Notes under the pieces: generated by a model
Told to the model about the DNA's origin: nothing
The model's input: the letters and a program-made list of their open reading frames with translations, nothing else
Databases searched by the model: none
Shown here: positions 9,458-17,182 of the stretch, in pieces
Numbering within the stretch: the first letter of the stretch is position 1
Layout of the letters: every line of letters begins with the position of its first letter
Program-made: the position numbers and the translations under genes
NCBI RefSeq assembly: GCF_018919395.1
Contig: NZ_JAHLME010000001.1
Location: 682,001 to 746,000 of the forward strand
Source of the DNA: Geomonas azotofigens
GTDB taxonomy: Bacteria > Desulfobacterota > Desulfuromonadia > Geobacterales > Geobacteraceae
DNA length: 64,000 nucleotides
Reading direction: 5' to 3'

Positions 9458-9958
9458 TCAGCGGGGCGAGCCGAGCGAGCGCAGGAAGCGGACCAGCGGC
9501 CAGCGGTGGCCGGGTGGGACCACCCGTTCCAGTACCGGCTCGTGGCCGGTCCCGGTCAGCATGGCGCGCAGCAGTTGTCCGTCGCCGTAGGCGGCGATCC
9601 TAGGGAGGCGCAGGTCGGCGGGGCGGGGGACATAGCTGTTGCCGACCGGGCCGTCGCCGGCTCCGGTGTCGCCGTGGCAGAACGCGCAGTAATAGCCGTA
9701 GTAGACCCTCCCCTGCGTGATGGCGACCGGGGTCGCCGGGACCGGGTTGACCAGGGCTGCGGCCTCGGCCTCACCGGGAGCCCGGTCCGGCCGTGGCGTG
9801 ACACTCACCGTCCCCGGCGCCGGTGCCGGGAGCACCATCTGGAACTCCCGCACGTGGTGCTGCACCGTCATGCGCGGCCCGCGGACCAGGATGTACCCGA
9901 ACAGCACCGTCCCCAAGAGAGGGGGCGCCAGCACCATGAAGACCGCCAGCTTTTTCAT
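9458..9958 (-). CDS. Membrane-anchored monoheme cytochrome c (ActE-like)
   Basis: 166 residues. An uncleaved N-terminal anchor (LAVFMVLAPPLLGTVLFGYI) is followed by a Pro/Ala-rich linker and one class I cytochrome domain with the heme site CAFCH inside YYGYYCAFCHGDTGAGDGPVG. The position resembles ActE, the small cytochrome of alternative complex III. The usual distal methionine is not obvious: the region where a GxMP loop is expected reads GHEPVLERVVPPGHRW, so the sixth ligand could be a His. It is the last gene of the minus-strand respiratory operon and overlaps its upstream neighbour by four bases (ATGA). It probably carries electrons between complex III and the oxidase, but this is inferred from position. 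Confidence 0.85.
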   Translation of the reverse strand: MKKLAVFMVLAPPLLGTVLFGYILVRGPRMTVQHHVREFQMVLPAPAPGTVSVTPRPDRAPGEAEAAALVNPVPATPVAITQGRVYYGYYCAFCHGDTGAGDGPVGNSYVPRPADLRLPRIAAYGDGQLLRAMLTGTGHEPVLERVVPPGHRWPLVRFLRSLGSPR

Positions 9959-10242
9959 CTATTCCCCCCCTGTTTCCCCCTTGGCGTCGGCGGCAGCGGC
10001 ACCGCCTCCGGCAGCGGCAGGATCTGACGCTGCGCCTTTCGTTGCGGCTGCTCGCTGGAGTACATCGACTCCGCCGGGGCGTCCGGGAGCTGTCCGAAGT
10101 CCCAGCGCCGGGGCGCGTCCTGGACCAGCAGGTACACCAGGGAGCCGAACCCCATGATGGCGCCGCTGAAGGCGATCAGGATCACCCACTCCCAGGGGGA
10201 GCGCAGGTCCTGGTGCTCGTCGTAATCGGGCTTTTGTTCCAT
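9955..10242 (-). CDS. Small single-pass membrane protein of the ACIII/oxidase operon
   Basis: 95 residues, unrecognised. An acidic N-terminus (KPDYDEHQDL) leads into one hydrophobic helix (about 17-40), then a polar Pro/Gln-rich tail. It overlaps the following cytochrome gene by four bases and starts seven bases after the preceding gene ends, so it is translated as part of the respiratory operon. A small stabilising subunit of the oxidase or complex III is the simplest reading. No heme or metal motif is present. Confidence 0.75.
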   Translation of the reverse strand: MEQKPDYDEHQDLRSPWEWVILIAFSGAIMGFGSLVYLLVQDAPRRWDFGQLPDAPAESMYSSEQPQRKAQRQILPLPEAVPLPPTPRGKQGGNR

Positions 10243-10249
10243 GGTCGCC

Positions 10250-10531
10250 TCACCAGTTGGGGGGGACGGCGTGGTTTTGCGTGACCTCGAACAGGGTGAA
10301 CGCCATGCAGGCCCCGAACAGGATGATGATCACCCAGGGCATGAAGCTGCGCAGCCGGCGCAGGAAGCTAACCGGTCCGCGCACCTTGATCTTCTCGCTC
10401 TGCTTCTCGACGCCGCGCGGCAGCCAGAGCGCCTGGTAGGTGAGCGCCGTGAGCAGCACCAGCGCCGCCCCGGCGCAGAGGGCGATGACCAGCCACTGGT
10501 TCTGCAGCACGTACAGGTAGAGCATCAGCAT
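10250..10531 (-). CDS. Small two-helix membrane protein of the ACIII/oxidase operon
   Basis: 93 residues with two membrane helices: about 12-32 (LVIALCAGAALVLLTALTY) and about 68-86 (WVIIILFGACMAFTLFEV). They are joined by a basic cytoplasmic loop (RGVEKQSEKIKVRG). I do not recognise a family. Location inside the respiratory operon, between the CcoS-like gene and another small membrane protein, suggests an accessory subunit or assembly factor of the terminal oxidase. The minus-strand ATG is preceded by GGAGG. Confidence 0.75.
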   Translation of the reverse strand: MLMLYLYVLQNQWLVIALCAGAALVLLTALTYQALWLPRGVEKQSEKIKVRGPVSFLRRLRSFMPWVIIILFGACMAFTLFEVTQNHAVPPNW

Positions 10532-10568
10532 GACGTCCTCCTAACCACAATAGCCCTCGGCCTTGGGC

Positions 10569-10605
10569 TTCCCCCTCCCTAGCCCTCCCCCTCCAGGGGA
10601 GGGGA
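10569..10605. repeat. GC-rich palindromic repeat inside the CcoS-like tail (copy 1)
   Basis: TTCCCCCTCCCTAGCCCTCC CCCTCCAGGGGAGGGG. Its minus-strand reading supplies the last codons of the CcoS-like frame. Confidence 0.85.
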
Positions 10606-10917
10606 CGATGGACCTGCGCATGATCCACCAACTGCGCTTCGGAAGTCTCCACCTCTGCTGTCACTGCATTGCGCCTGGCCCCTTCCCCCGGAGGGGGGAG
10701 GTCGGGAGGGGGGGCTGTCGTCTTTGCTCCTGTTGCTGGTGCTATTACACTCCTCCGGTATGCCGCTATCCAGCGCCAGGTAGCGGGCCCGCTCCTGGTC
10801 CGCGAACTGTCCCGACCGCACCCCCCACAGGAAGAAGACGATCAGCATCCCGCACATCAAGAGCGGGAAGCACATCCAGATGAACAGGAAAGCCGGTGTA
10901 TCCAACGCGCTGTTCAT
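10579..10917 (-). CDS. CcoS-like oxidase maturation protein with repeat-derived tail
   Basis: The first 57 residues hold one membrane helix followed by FFLWGVRSGQFADQERAR, which strongly resembles CcoS, the small protein needed to insert cofactors into cbb3 oxidase. The start at 10917 (MNSALDTP) is preceded by GGAGAG; an upstream in-frame ATG at 10941 lacks such a site. The remaining 55 residues (Ser/Pro/Gly-rich, containing RPPPSGGRG and SPPLEGEG) are translated from two copies of the dispersed GC-rich repeat, so the natural stop has probably been lost or displaced. The apparent 3' end of the upstream ccoO-like frame overlaps this gene by about 150 bases, which is another sign that this junction is disturbed. 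Confidence 0.7.
   Translation of the reverse strand: MNSALDTPAFLFIWMCFPLLMCGMLIVFFLWGVRSGQFADQERARYLALDSGIPEECNSTSNRSKDDSPPSRPPPSGGRGQAQCSDSRGGDFRSAVGGSCAGPSSPPLEGEG
10679..10714. repeat. GC-rich palindromic repeat inside the CcoS-like tail (copy 2)
   Basis: CCCCTTCCCCCGGAGGGGGG AGGTCGGGAGGGGGGG. Opposite sense to copy 1, 73 bases away. Confidence 0.85.
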
Positions 10918-12082
10918 GTCTCTCTCCAGTTCCAGTCCCACTCCCCTTGCGGGAGGGGGTTAGGGGGGGCGGTGCCATCATAGTCATATGTGCGGCTTCA
11001 TCCATCTGCTCCTCCCCCCGGAGGGGGGAGGCTGGGAGGGGGGGCGCCAGCGACGTTCCCCCCCCCCCCCCCCCCCCCCCCCGGGGGGGGGGGCGAGGCG
11101 GGCCCGGCACCGCCGGGGGGGGGGGGGGGGTCTGCCATTCTCCCTCGTAGGAGGCGTCGATGCCGCGCGGTTCCGTGTTGGCGTCGGTATATCCCACGAA
11201 CGATACCGCCAGGTAATTGGCCAGGTCCCAGATCTTCTCGCTCTCCAGGTGCTTCTTGAAGTAGGGCATGGCGGTGCCGGTGATGCCGTTCATGATCTGG
11301 TAGTAGAAGATCCCGCCGATGTACCTGTTCTCCACCAGGTGCCGCCTCAGGATGGTGAAGTTCAAGGGGGGCGGCCCCAGGAAGGGGTGCGCCGGCCCGT
11401 TGCCGTCGCCGATCGGGCTATGGCAGTTGATACAGAGCTGCTGGTAGATCCTCTTGCCGCGCTGCAGCGCCGCCTCGGTGGCCGGGTAGGGGTTGGGCAT
11501 CCGGCGCCACGCCTCGGGGACCTGGGCGTGCAGCCACTCGATGTTGCGGTCCACCCCTCCTGCGTAGGCGGCCTGCGCCTTGCGCTTCCACTCGCGCTGG
11601 CGCTTTTGGCGCACATCCGCATCCTTCCCCCCGAGCGCCTGCACGTACGCCGCCAGCGCAGCGATCTCGTGGTTGGTCAGGAAGTCCCAGGCCGGCATCA
11701 GCGAGATGGGGGTGGTGTAGCGCGGGTTGGTGAAGTGGGCGATGTTCCAGTCGTCGCTGTGCTCACCCCCTTCCTGGGACAGGTCCGGGCCGGTCCGCTC
11801 GCTGCCGAGAATGGCGGGTTCGATCCCGGCGTAGTCTCCCGCACGGGCGATCCTTTCCGCCCCGATGTCCCAGTCGTTGACCCGGATGAAGAGGGAATGG
11901 CAGTAACTGCAGCCGTTTTTCACGTAGAGGCGGTGCCCCTCCCGCTCCAGGGGGGAAAGCGGCCGCCAGATGTCGCTGGGGGTGTCCTTCATGGTCAGCG
12001 AGGGGAGCCCGACGATGATGAAGGTGGAGGCCCAGAAGACCAGCAGCGCGCCGACGATGAGGAAGGCCGGTGTCATCTTCAT
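10766..12082 (-). CDS. ccoO: cbb3-type oxidase subunit II (CcoO-like) fused to a second monoheme domain; 3' end unreliable
   Basis: Residues 1-175 are CcoO-like: an N-terminal anchor helix, heme site CSYCH, then SERTGPDLSQEGG and SDDWNIAHFTNPR, ending in a Met ligand region (SLMPAW). Residues 200-310 add a second cytochrome domain with CINCH, GDGNGPAHPF and Met in TAMPYF, so one polypeptide covers CcoO and part of CcoP function. Similarity ends near residue 318 (YEGEWQ, about base 11130). Beyond that, the frame runs through G16, G11 and C25 homopolymers and two dispersed repeats, giving Pro/Gly runs and over 80 residues of low-complexity tail. The true stop is probably near 11130. The start overlaps ccoN by four bases (ATGA). 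Confidence 0.88.
   Translation of the reverse strand: MKMTPAFLIVGALLVFWASTFIIVGLPSLTMKDTPSDIWRPLSPLEREGHRLYVKNGCSYCHSLFIRVNDWDIGAERIARAGDYAGIEPAILGSERTGPDLSQEGGEHSDDWNIAHFTNPRYTTPISLMPAWDFLTNHEIAALAAYVQALGGKDADVRQKRQREWKRKAQAAYAGGVDRNIEWLHAQVPEAWRRMPNPYPATEAALQRGKRIYQQLCINCHSPIGDGNGPAHPFLGPPPLNFTILRRHLVENRYIGGIFYYQIMNGITGTAMPYFKKHLESEKIWDLANYLAVSFVGYTDANTEPRGIDASYEGEWQTPPPPPAVPGPPRPPPRGGGGGGGGTSLAPPLPASPLRGEEQMDEAAHMTMMAPPPLTPSRKGSGTGTGERHEQRVGYTGFPVHLDVLPALDVRDADRLLPVGGAVGTVRGPGAGPLPGAG
10937..10971. repeat. GC-rich repeat upstream of the CcoS-like gene
   Basis: CCCACTCCCCTTGCGGGAGG GGGTTAGGGGGGGCG, a diverged copy just before the ribosome site. Confidence 0.7.
11010..11045. repeat. GC-rich palindromic repeat in the ccoO 3' region
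   Basis: CTCCTCCCCCCGGAGGGGGG AGGCTGGGAGGGGGGG, twelve bases from the C25 homopolymer. Confidence 0.85.
11058..11130. repeat. C25-G11 and G16 homopolymer tracts
   Basis: 25 C (11058-11082) run directly into 11 G (11083-11093), and 16 G follow at 11115-11130. Nothing else in the window is comparable. Length errors here would shift the ccoO frame. Confidence 0.9.
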
Positions 12083-13464
12083 GCCGCCTCCTCGCCGCGC
12101 AGCAGTGGCTCTTCCTCCCGCGCCGGGCGCAGGGTCAGGTACAGGTTGGCCAGACCCACCAGCGAACCGGTAAGGATGAAGACCCCGAGCGCCGCCCGCA
12201 TCACCATGAAGGGTGACAACTGCGGCAGCACCCGCAGCACCGTCTCGCCGTTATGCCAGGCGCTCCCCTGCACCAGCCCGGCCATGGTCAAGACCACGAA
12301 GAACCCGGTCAGGCCGAAGGTGATCAGGCCGAACTGCAGGTTGATCAGCTTGTTGGAATAGACCGGGCGTCCGCTCACCAGGGGGAGCACGTGCCACATG
12401 GCGCCCAGCGCGATGTAGCCGCCGAAGCCGAGCATGGCGATATGGGCGTGCCCCACGGTCCAGTTGTTGAAATGGGTGACCCGCTGCAGGAAGGGGAGCG
12501 ACTGCAGCGGGCCCTGGATGCAGGTGATGATGTACCAGACGATCCCCCCCATCACCAGCCGGGCCGGCGGATCGTTCCAGACCCTCCCGCCGAAGCCGCG
12601 CGCGGTGAGCCAGAGGTTGATCACCACGATGGAGACGGGGAGGATCATGGAGACCGAGTCGACCACCGACACGGTCTTCAGCCAGTTGGGTATGGGGGAC
12701 TGCAGCACGTGATGGCCGCCGATGTGGCTGTAGAGCGCGATCAGGAACCAGAAGCCCAATAGCGACAGCGTGTGCGAGTTGAGCGGGGTGCGGGTGACCC
12801 GGGGGATCACGAAGTAGGCGGCGCCGGTGGCGAGCGGCGTGATCAGAAGCCCGGGGAGGTTGTGCCCCCAGAACCAGAGGAACAGGGAATCGATCAGCCC
12901 CGGCATGGCGCCGGTGGCGGGGTGCCACATCACGTTCCCCAAGGGATAGTTGCTGGCAGTCCAGAGGAAGGTGGCCATGAAGTACCAGATGGAGACGTAG
13001 AGCTGCGGCTCGCGGCGGTTCACGATGGTGAGCGCCGTGTTGACGATGAGGCAGGCGACGGCGATGACCAGCGAGACGTCGGCGAGCCAGACGTACTCGT
13101 TGTACTCGCGTCCCTGGGTGAACCCGAAGGCGAACCCCACCGGGCCGCTCAGCACGGTGAGGTTCCAGAACAGGAAGGCGACCCAGGCCAGGGGCTCCGA
13201 CCAGAGCCTGGTCTTGAGCAGGGCCGGGAGGTAGTAGAGGCCGACCCCGACCAGCATGGTGCCGGTGAAGCCATAGAGCATGGTGTTCACGTGCACCGGG
13301 CGCTCCCGCCCGAACACCAGGGGCGCCACGTGGGGCAGGAACTCCGGCGCCACCAGGTGGATCGCCGAGAACATGCCGTAGACGGCACCCACCACGAACC
13401 AGACCGCGCCCGCGACCATGAAGGCGAGCGCCGCACTCTGGGGTTTGTGGAAAAACTTGGTCAT
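12079..13464 (-). CDS. ccoN: cbb3-like cytochrome c oxidase catalytic subunit I
   Basis: 461-residue heme-copper oxidase core with about 12 membrane helices. Diagnostic C-family segments are GHNLPGLLITPLATGA, ALYSHIGGHHVLQSPIPNW and NNWTVGHAHIAMLGFGG. They provide the CuB histidines, the heme ligands and, at the same spacing as in Pseudomonas cbb3, a Tyr seven residues before the HH pair that could form the His-Tyr cross-link. Reduction of O2 at the inner membrane is therefore expected. It lies between the pentaheme actA gene and the ccoO-like gene, so its electrons probably come directly from alternative complex III. GAGGAA precedes the ATG. Subunits CcoP, CcoQ and the CcoGHI set are absent from the window. 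Confidence 0.92.
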   Translation of the reverse strand: MTKFFHKPQSAALAFMVAGAVWFVVGAVYGMFSAIHLVAPEFLPHVAPLVFGRERPVHVNTMLYGFTGTMLVGVGLYYLPALLKTRLWSEPLAWVAFLFWNLTVLSGPVGFAFGFTQGREYNEYVWLADVSLVIAVACLIVNTALTIVNRREPQLYVSIWYFMATFLWTASNYPLGNVMWHPATGAMPGLIDSLFLWFWGHNLPGLLITPLATGAAYFVIPRVTRTPLNSHTLSLLGFWFLIALYSHIGGHHVLQSPIPNWLKTVSVVDSVSMILPVSIVVINLWLTARGFGGRVWNDPPARLVMGGIVWYIITCIQGPLQSLPFLQRVTHFNNWTVGHAHIAMLGFGGYIALGAMWHVLPLVSGRPVYSNKLINLQFGLITFGLTGFFVVLTMAGLVQGSAWHNGETVLRVLPQLSPFMVMRAALGVFILTGSLVGLANLYLTLRPAREEEPLLRGEEAA

Positions 13465-13536
13465 GGAAGTTTCCTCAGATCCTCTGTTGCCCCGAAAGGG
13501 GACTGGCTCCGCAGGTGCCTGTCCCTTTGCGCCGTG

Positions 13537-13622
13537 CTCCCTCCCCCGGAGGGGGAGGGCTGGGGAGGGGGAAGCAGGCGGTTGCGTCCCCCCTCCCGAC
13601 CTCCCCCCTCCGGGGGGAGGAG
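13537..13622. repeat. Inverted pair of GC-rich palindromic repeats between actA and ccoN
   Basis: Copies at 13537-13573 and, in opposite sense, 13587-13622. They lie inside the operon, where a long hairpin could influence mRNA stability or relative expression. Confidence 0.85.
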
Positions 13623-13635
13623 GTAACGGCGCGGT

Positions 13636-14208
13636 TTATCTGTGGCAGACGAAGCAGTCGTGGGTGACCTTGTTTGCCTTGTGGCACCGGATGCAGAAAC
13701 CCATCTCGAACTTGACCGCCCCCGCCACCCGGTCCATCTGACGGATATCACCGTGACAGTGGCCGCAGTCGATGCCGCGGCGCAGGTGCATGGAGTGGTC
13801 GAAATAGACGAATTCCGGCAGCCAGTTGACCCGCTGCCAGACCACCGGCTGGTTCTGCGCCACCAGCTCCCGCAGCCGCGCGATGTAGGGGTAGGTGCGG
13901 ATGACGCGGGAGTGGCAGAGCAGGCAGGTCTGCAGCGGCGGGATCCCCGCCCGGGACGAGCGCGTGGCACTGTCGTGGCACATGAAACAGCTGATGTGCT
14001 TTATCCCCGCGTGCACCCGGTGGCTGAACGGGATGGGCTGGCGCGGGCCGAGCCCGACCGGGTAAAGCCGGTCCAGGTACACCAGCGCGGCCAGCGCAGC
14101 GCACAGGATCGCCCCGGCGGCGACGGCGTTGGCCCACAGGGGAAAACCCCGCGGAGGCCCCCCCTGCTGCGGAGCCTTCGGGCTCTCTTGAATCCCCGCC
14201 GCCGTCAT
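13636..14208 (-). CDS. actA: Pentaheme cytochrome c, alternative complex III subunit ActA
   Basis: 190 residues. One N-terminal membrane helix (AVAAGAILCAALAALVYL) anchors a periplasmic domain with exactly five heme sites: CFMCH, CLLCH, CGHCH, CIRCH and CFVCH. Five hemes plus one anchor is the composition described for ActA of alternative complex III. His-rich spacing (FSHRVHAGIKHI and YFDHSMHLRRG) supplies likely distal ligands. The start overlaps the ActF stop by four bases. The gene order is unusual, because in classical operons actA comes first. Two dispersed GC-rich repeats separate it from ccoN. Confidence 0.88.
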   Translation of the reverse strand: MTAAGIQESPKAPQQGGPPRGFPLWANAVAAGAILCAALAALVYLDRLYPVGLGPRQPIPFSHRVHAGIKHISCFMCHDSATRSSRAGIPPLQTCLLCHSRVIRTYPYIARLRELVAQNQPVVWQRVNWLPEFVYFDHSMHLRRGIDCGHCHGDIRQMDRVAGAVKFEMGFCIRCHKANKVTHDCFVCHR

Positions 14209-15260
14209 GGCCGTCCCCCGTCAACCCGGCGCATCCAGGTCATGCCGAGCCCGAGCACGCCGGCGAAGCCCGCGGCCAGGGAAAGTTCGTGCAGTCCCAG
14301 CCGGGGCACCTGGTCGAAGGTCGGCGCCACCAGCCACCAGCGCTCCAGCCACAGCCCGCACAGCACCACGAACGAGATGATCCCCAGGGCCAGGCTGTTC
14401 CGTTTGGCGCGGATGGGAAGGAGCAGCACCAGCGGGCCGAAGTAGACCAGGGCCAGCAGGAGCGCGCTCACCGGCCTCCACTGCGCCCCGTGCAGGCGCG
14501 GCACGATGAAGCGGACCTCGCGCGGCAGGTTCTCGTACCAAAACGGCAACAGGTGCGCGTACATGAGGTAGGTGGTCATCAGGCTGAAGGCGACCATCAG
14601 CTTGCCCAGGTCGTGGAGCAGGTCCGGCTCCGCGTCGGGTTGGCGCGCGGCGAGCAGCGCCCAGCAGGTGATGCCGATGTAGAGCCCGGACATGAAGAAG
14701 TAGCCGCCGGCGAGGTTGCTGTGCCAGTACGGGTCGAGCGCCATGACGAGGTCGAAGCCGAGCAGGGAGAATACCAGGGAGTAGACCAGCACCAGGACCG
14801 TGCCGCTCGCTTTCCCGTCCCCGGTGCGGCGCTCTTTGCGGTGGTACAGCGCCATGCTCCAGAAAAGGAGCAGCGCCGCCAGGTCCCGTCCCAGCAGGAA
14901 GTCGGGATGGAGCCAGATGCCCTGGTGGTAGTGGATCCCCTGCCACGGTGCCCACAGGCCGTTGCCGGCCCACAGGAGTACCAGGGCGGCCAGCGACGGA
15001 AGCGCGAAGGAAAGCCCCGCCGTGGCGAGGCGCTCCGCCTTCAGGTGCCAGCGGCCGTTGCACGCCGCCACCATTGCGGGCCAGACCACGATGCCGCCCG
15101 CCAGCGAGGTGAAGAACAGGAAGTTCATCAAAAGCGAGCGCCACGCCCTGCGCTCCTCGGGGCCGTTCACGAGCACGAGCCAGACCGCGAACCCGGCGAC
15201 GGCCAGGATGATCCAGAGCGGCAGCCAGAGCTTTGCCAAGGGACGCTCACTGGTGGACAT
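14205..15260 (-). CDS. actF: Alternative complex III membrane subunit ActF
   Basis: 351-residue polytopic protein with about ten hydrophobic helices, Trp/Leu-rich, including VVWPAMVAACNGRWH and LYHRKERR. It resembles ActF, the second large integral subunit of alternative complex III that pairs with ActC in the quinol-oxidising membrane arm. The start at 15260 (MSTSERPLAKLWL) is set by GGAGG six bases upstream; an in-frame ATG at 15281 lacks this. It overlaps the end of the actCD fusion by 14 bases and the start of actA by four, so the three genes are tightly coupled. Assignment rests on topology and context as well as similarity. Confidence 0.82.
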   Translation of the reverse strand: MSTSERPLAKLWLPLWIILAVAGFAVWLVLVNGPEERRAWRSLLMNFLFFTSLAGGIVVWPAMVAACNGRWHLKAERLATAGLSFALPSLAALVLLWAGNGLWAPWQGIHYHQGIWLHPDFLLGRDLAALLLFWSMALYHRKERRTGDGKASGTVLVLVYSLVFSLLGFDLVMALDPYWHSNLAGGYFFMSGLYIGITCWALLAARQPDAEPDLLHDLGKLMVAFSLMTTYLMYAHLLPFWYENLPREVRFIVPRLHGAQWRPVSALLLALVYFGPLVLLLPIRAKRNSLALGIISFVVLCGLWLERWWLVAPTFDQVPRLGLHELSLAAGFAGVLGLGMTWMRRVDGGRP

Positions 15261-17118
15261 GGAATTCCTCCGGTCGGGCAAAAGAGAGCCGCTCCTTGAG
15301 CGCTTCGACCTGCTCGGGTCCGCAGCTCACCAGCAGGCCGAACTTGTCGCGCGAGAAGCGCGGGTCGTAGAAGGGGAGCGTCTCCAGGCGGAACAGGCGG
15401 GCCAGCAGCGCGAGCCCCAGGAGGTTGGCAAGGCTCCCGATCAGTATGGTCCCCTCGAAGCCGACCACGCAGAACGGGATCCAGGACAGGGGCGGTTTGC
15501 CCCCCACGATCAGGCGGTTCACCAGGGCCGTGCCGCCGGCGAGCCAGAAGCCGCCGATCAGGCCGGAAACGGCGCCGGCCAGGGTGAAGAGCCGCACCGG
15601 GCTCTTCTTCAGCTTCAGGACCTCGGGGAGCTGTTCGATCTTCACCGGCGAGAAGGTTTCCATGATCTCGAAGCCGCTGTCGCAGCAAAGCTTGGCGGCC
15701 GTTACCAGGCTGCCGGCGTTGGAAAAGACGGCCAGCACGGTGGGGCGGTGCTGTGGCAGCCTTTGGGCGACCCGGTTCAGGCAGGGCTGGGTCGGGGGGA
15801 TCTCCTCCTCGGCGATCTGCCCTTTCAGTTCGCTGAGCGGAACGGTGGGGAGTCCCCTCGTGAAGAGGACGAAGAAGAGGAAGAAGAAGCCGAAAGAGCC
15901 GGCGGTGATGGTCACCTCGACCCAGGTGGGGAGGTAGCGCCCGAAGTTGTGGGGGAGGAAGTCGTGGCCCTGCGCGGTGTAGATGATCATCAGGCGCTCG
16001 TACCACATGCCGACGTTGACCAGCAGCGAGATGACGAAAAGCGGCAGGTAGTGCGTGCGCAGGCGTTTGAAGACGAAGAGCCAGGGGACCAGCACGTTGC
16101 AGACCACGCAGAGCCAGTACATCCAGGCTACCGGCCCCAACACGCGCCACTTGTAGTTCTGCCACTCGACGCGGTCGCCGGAGTACCAGGCGATGAAGGC
16201 TTCCACGGCGTAGGCGTAGCCGACGATGGTGGCGGTGAGGATGATGGTTTTGGCCAGCATCTCGAAGTGGCGCATCTCGACCAGGCGCTCCAGGTGCAGC
16301 AGCTTGCGCATCGGGATCAGCAGGGTGAGCACCATGGCGAGCCCGGAGTGGATGGCGCCGGCCACGAAGTAGGGGGGGAAGATGGCGCTGTGCCATCCCG
16401 GCAGGAGGCTCATGGCGAAGTCCCAGGAGACCACCGAGTGCACCGAGACCACCAGGGGCGTGGCCAGCGCCGCGAAGAAGAGGTAGGAGCGGCCGTAGTG
16501 GTGCCACTGGCTCCCCGAGCCGGACCACCCCAGGGAGAGGGCGCGGTAGATGCGGCTTTTCAGGTGTTCCGGGCCCAACTGGACGCGGTAGCGGTCCCGC
16601 GCCGCCGCGAGGTCCGGGATCATGCCGATGTACCAGAAGATGAGGCTCACGGTGAGGTAGGTGGAGACGGCGAGAACGTCCCAGACCAGCGGGCTCACGA
16701 AGTTGGGCCAGAGCTGTCGTTGCGAGGGATAGGGGACGATGTAGTAGCAGGCCCAGAGTCGGCCCAGGTGGATGAGCGGGAACAGGCCGGCGGTCATGAC
16801 GGCGAAGATGGTCATCGCCTCGGCCGAGCGCGACACGGCGTCGCGCCACTTGGCGCGCAGCAGGTAGAGGATGGCGGAGATCAGGGTCCCGGAGTGCGCG
16901 ATACCGACCCAGAAGACGAAGTTGGTGATGTAGACCGCCCAGCCGATGGGGCGGTTCAGACCGGTCACCCCCATGCCCGCCTGGGTCTGGTACATGAGGC
17001 AGAGCGCGCCGAGTCCCGCCAGGCCGGCCAGGGAGACCACGGCCAGGTAGAACGCGAAGCCGGGTTTCTCCATGGCGTTCAGCACGTCGTCGTTGATTTG
17101 GCCGTAGCTTGGCGGCAC
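15247..17118 (-). CDS. actC: Fused ActC-ActD subunit of alternative complex III
   Basis: 623 residues. Residues 1-435 form an NrfD/PsrC-type ten-helix domain (ActC) with the quinone-site segments WVGIAHSGTLISAILYLL and PLVVSVHSVVSWDF. Residues 440-623 form an ActD (DUF3341) domain: a Rossmann-like HRPTVLAVFSNAGSLVTAA part, then two helices and the LPFYDPRFSRDKFGL signature. ActC and ActD are normally separate proteins, so this is a fusion. The start codon is GTG (17118), seven bases after AGGAG. Function: binding and oxidation of menaquinol in the inner membrane together with ActB and ActF. Confidence 0.9.
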   Translation of the reverse strand: MPPSYGQINDDVLNAMEKPGFAFYLAVVSLAGLAGLGALCLMYQTQAGMGVTGLNRPIGWAVYITNFVFWVGIAHSGTLISAILYLLRAKWRDAVSRSAEAMTIFAVMTAGLFPLIHLGRLWACYYIVPYPSQRQLWPNFVSPLVWDVLAVSTYLTVSLIFWYIGMIPDLAAARDRYRVQLGPEHLKSRIYRALSLGWSGSGSQWHHYGRSYLFFAALATPLVVSVHSVVSWDFAMSLLPGWHSAIFPPYFVAGAIHSGLAMVLTLLIPMRKLLHLERLVEMRHFEMLAKTIILTATIVGYAYAVEAFIAWYSGDRVEWQNYKWRVLGPVAWMYWLCVVCNVLVPWLFVFKRLRTHYLPLFVISLLVNVGMWYERLMIIYTAQGHDFLPHNFGRYLPTWVEVTITAGSFGFFFLFFVLFTRGLPTVPLSELKGQIAEEEIPPTQPCLNRVAQRLPQHRPTVLAVFSNAGSLVTAAKLCCDSGFEIMETFSPVKIEQLPEVLKLKKSPVRLFTLAGAVSGLIGGFWLAGGTALVNRLIVGGKPPLSWIPFCVVGFEGTILIGSLANLLGLALLARLFRLETLPFYDPRFSRDKFGLLVSCGPEQVEALKERLSFARPEEFHVHQ

Positions 17119-17182
17119 AGGTGCTCTCCTTTGTCGGGCGTCGGACCGGTCAGACTAGGCTGGCTAGTCGGACCAATCTGAG

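Noticed and set aside
10766..11140. Last 110 residues of the ccoO-like frame as genuine protein
   Set aside because: They come from homopolymers and two palindromic repeats and overlap the CcoS-like gene. The frame is reported but this tail is not trusted.
14962..17181. 739-residue plus-strand frame over actCD
   Set aside because: Gln/Glu/His/Ala-rich shadow without domains. The minus-strand frame encodes recognised membrane subunits.
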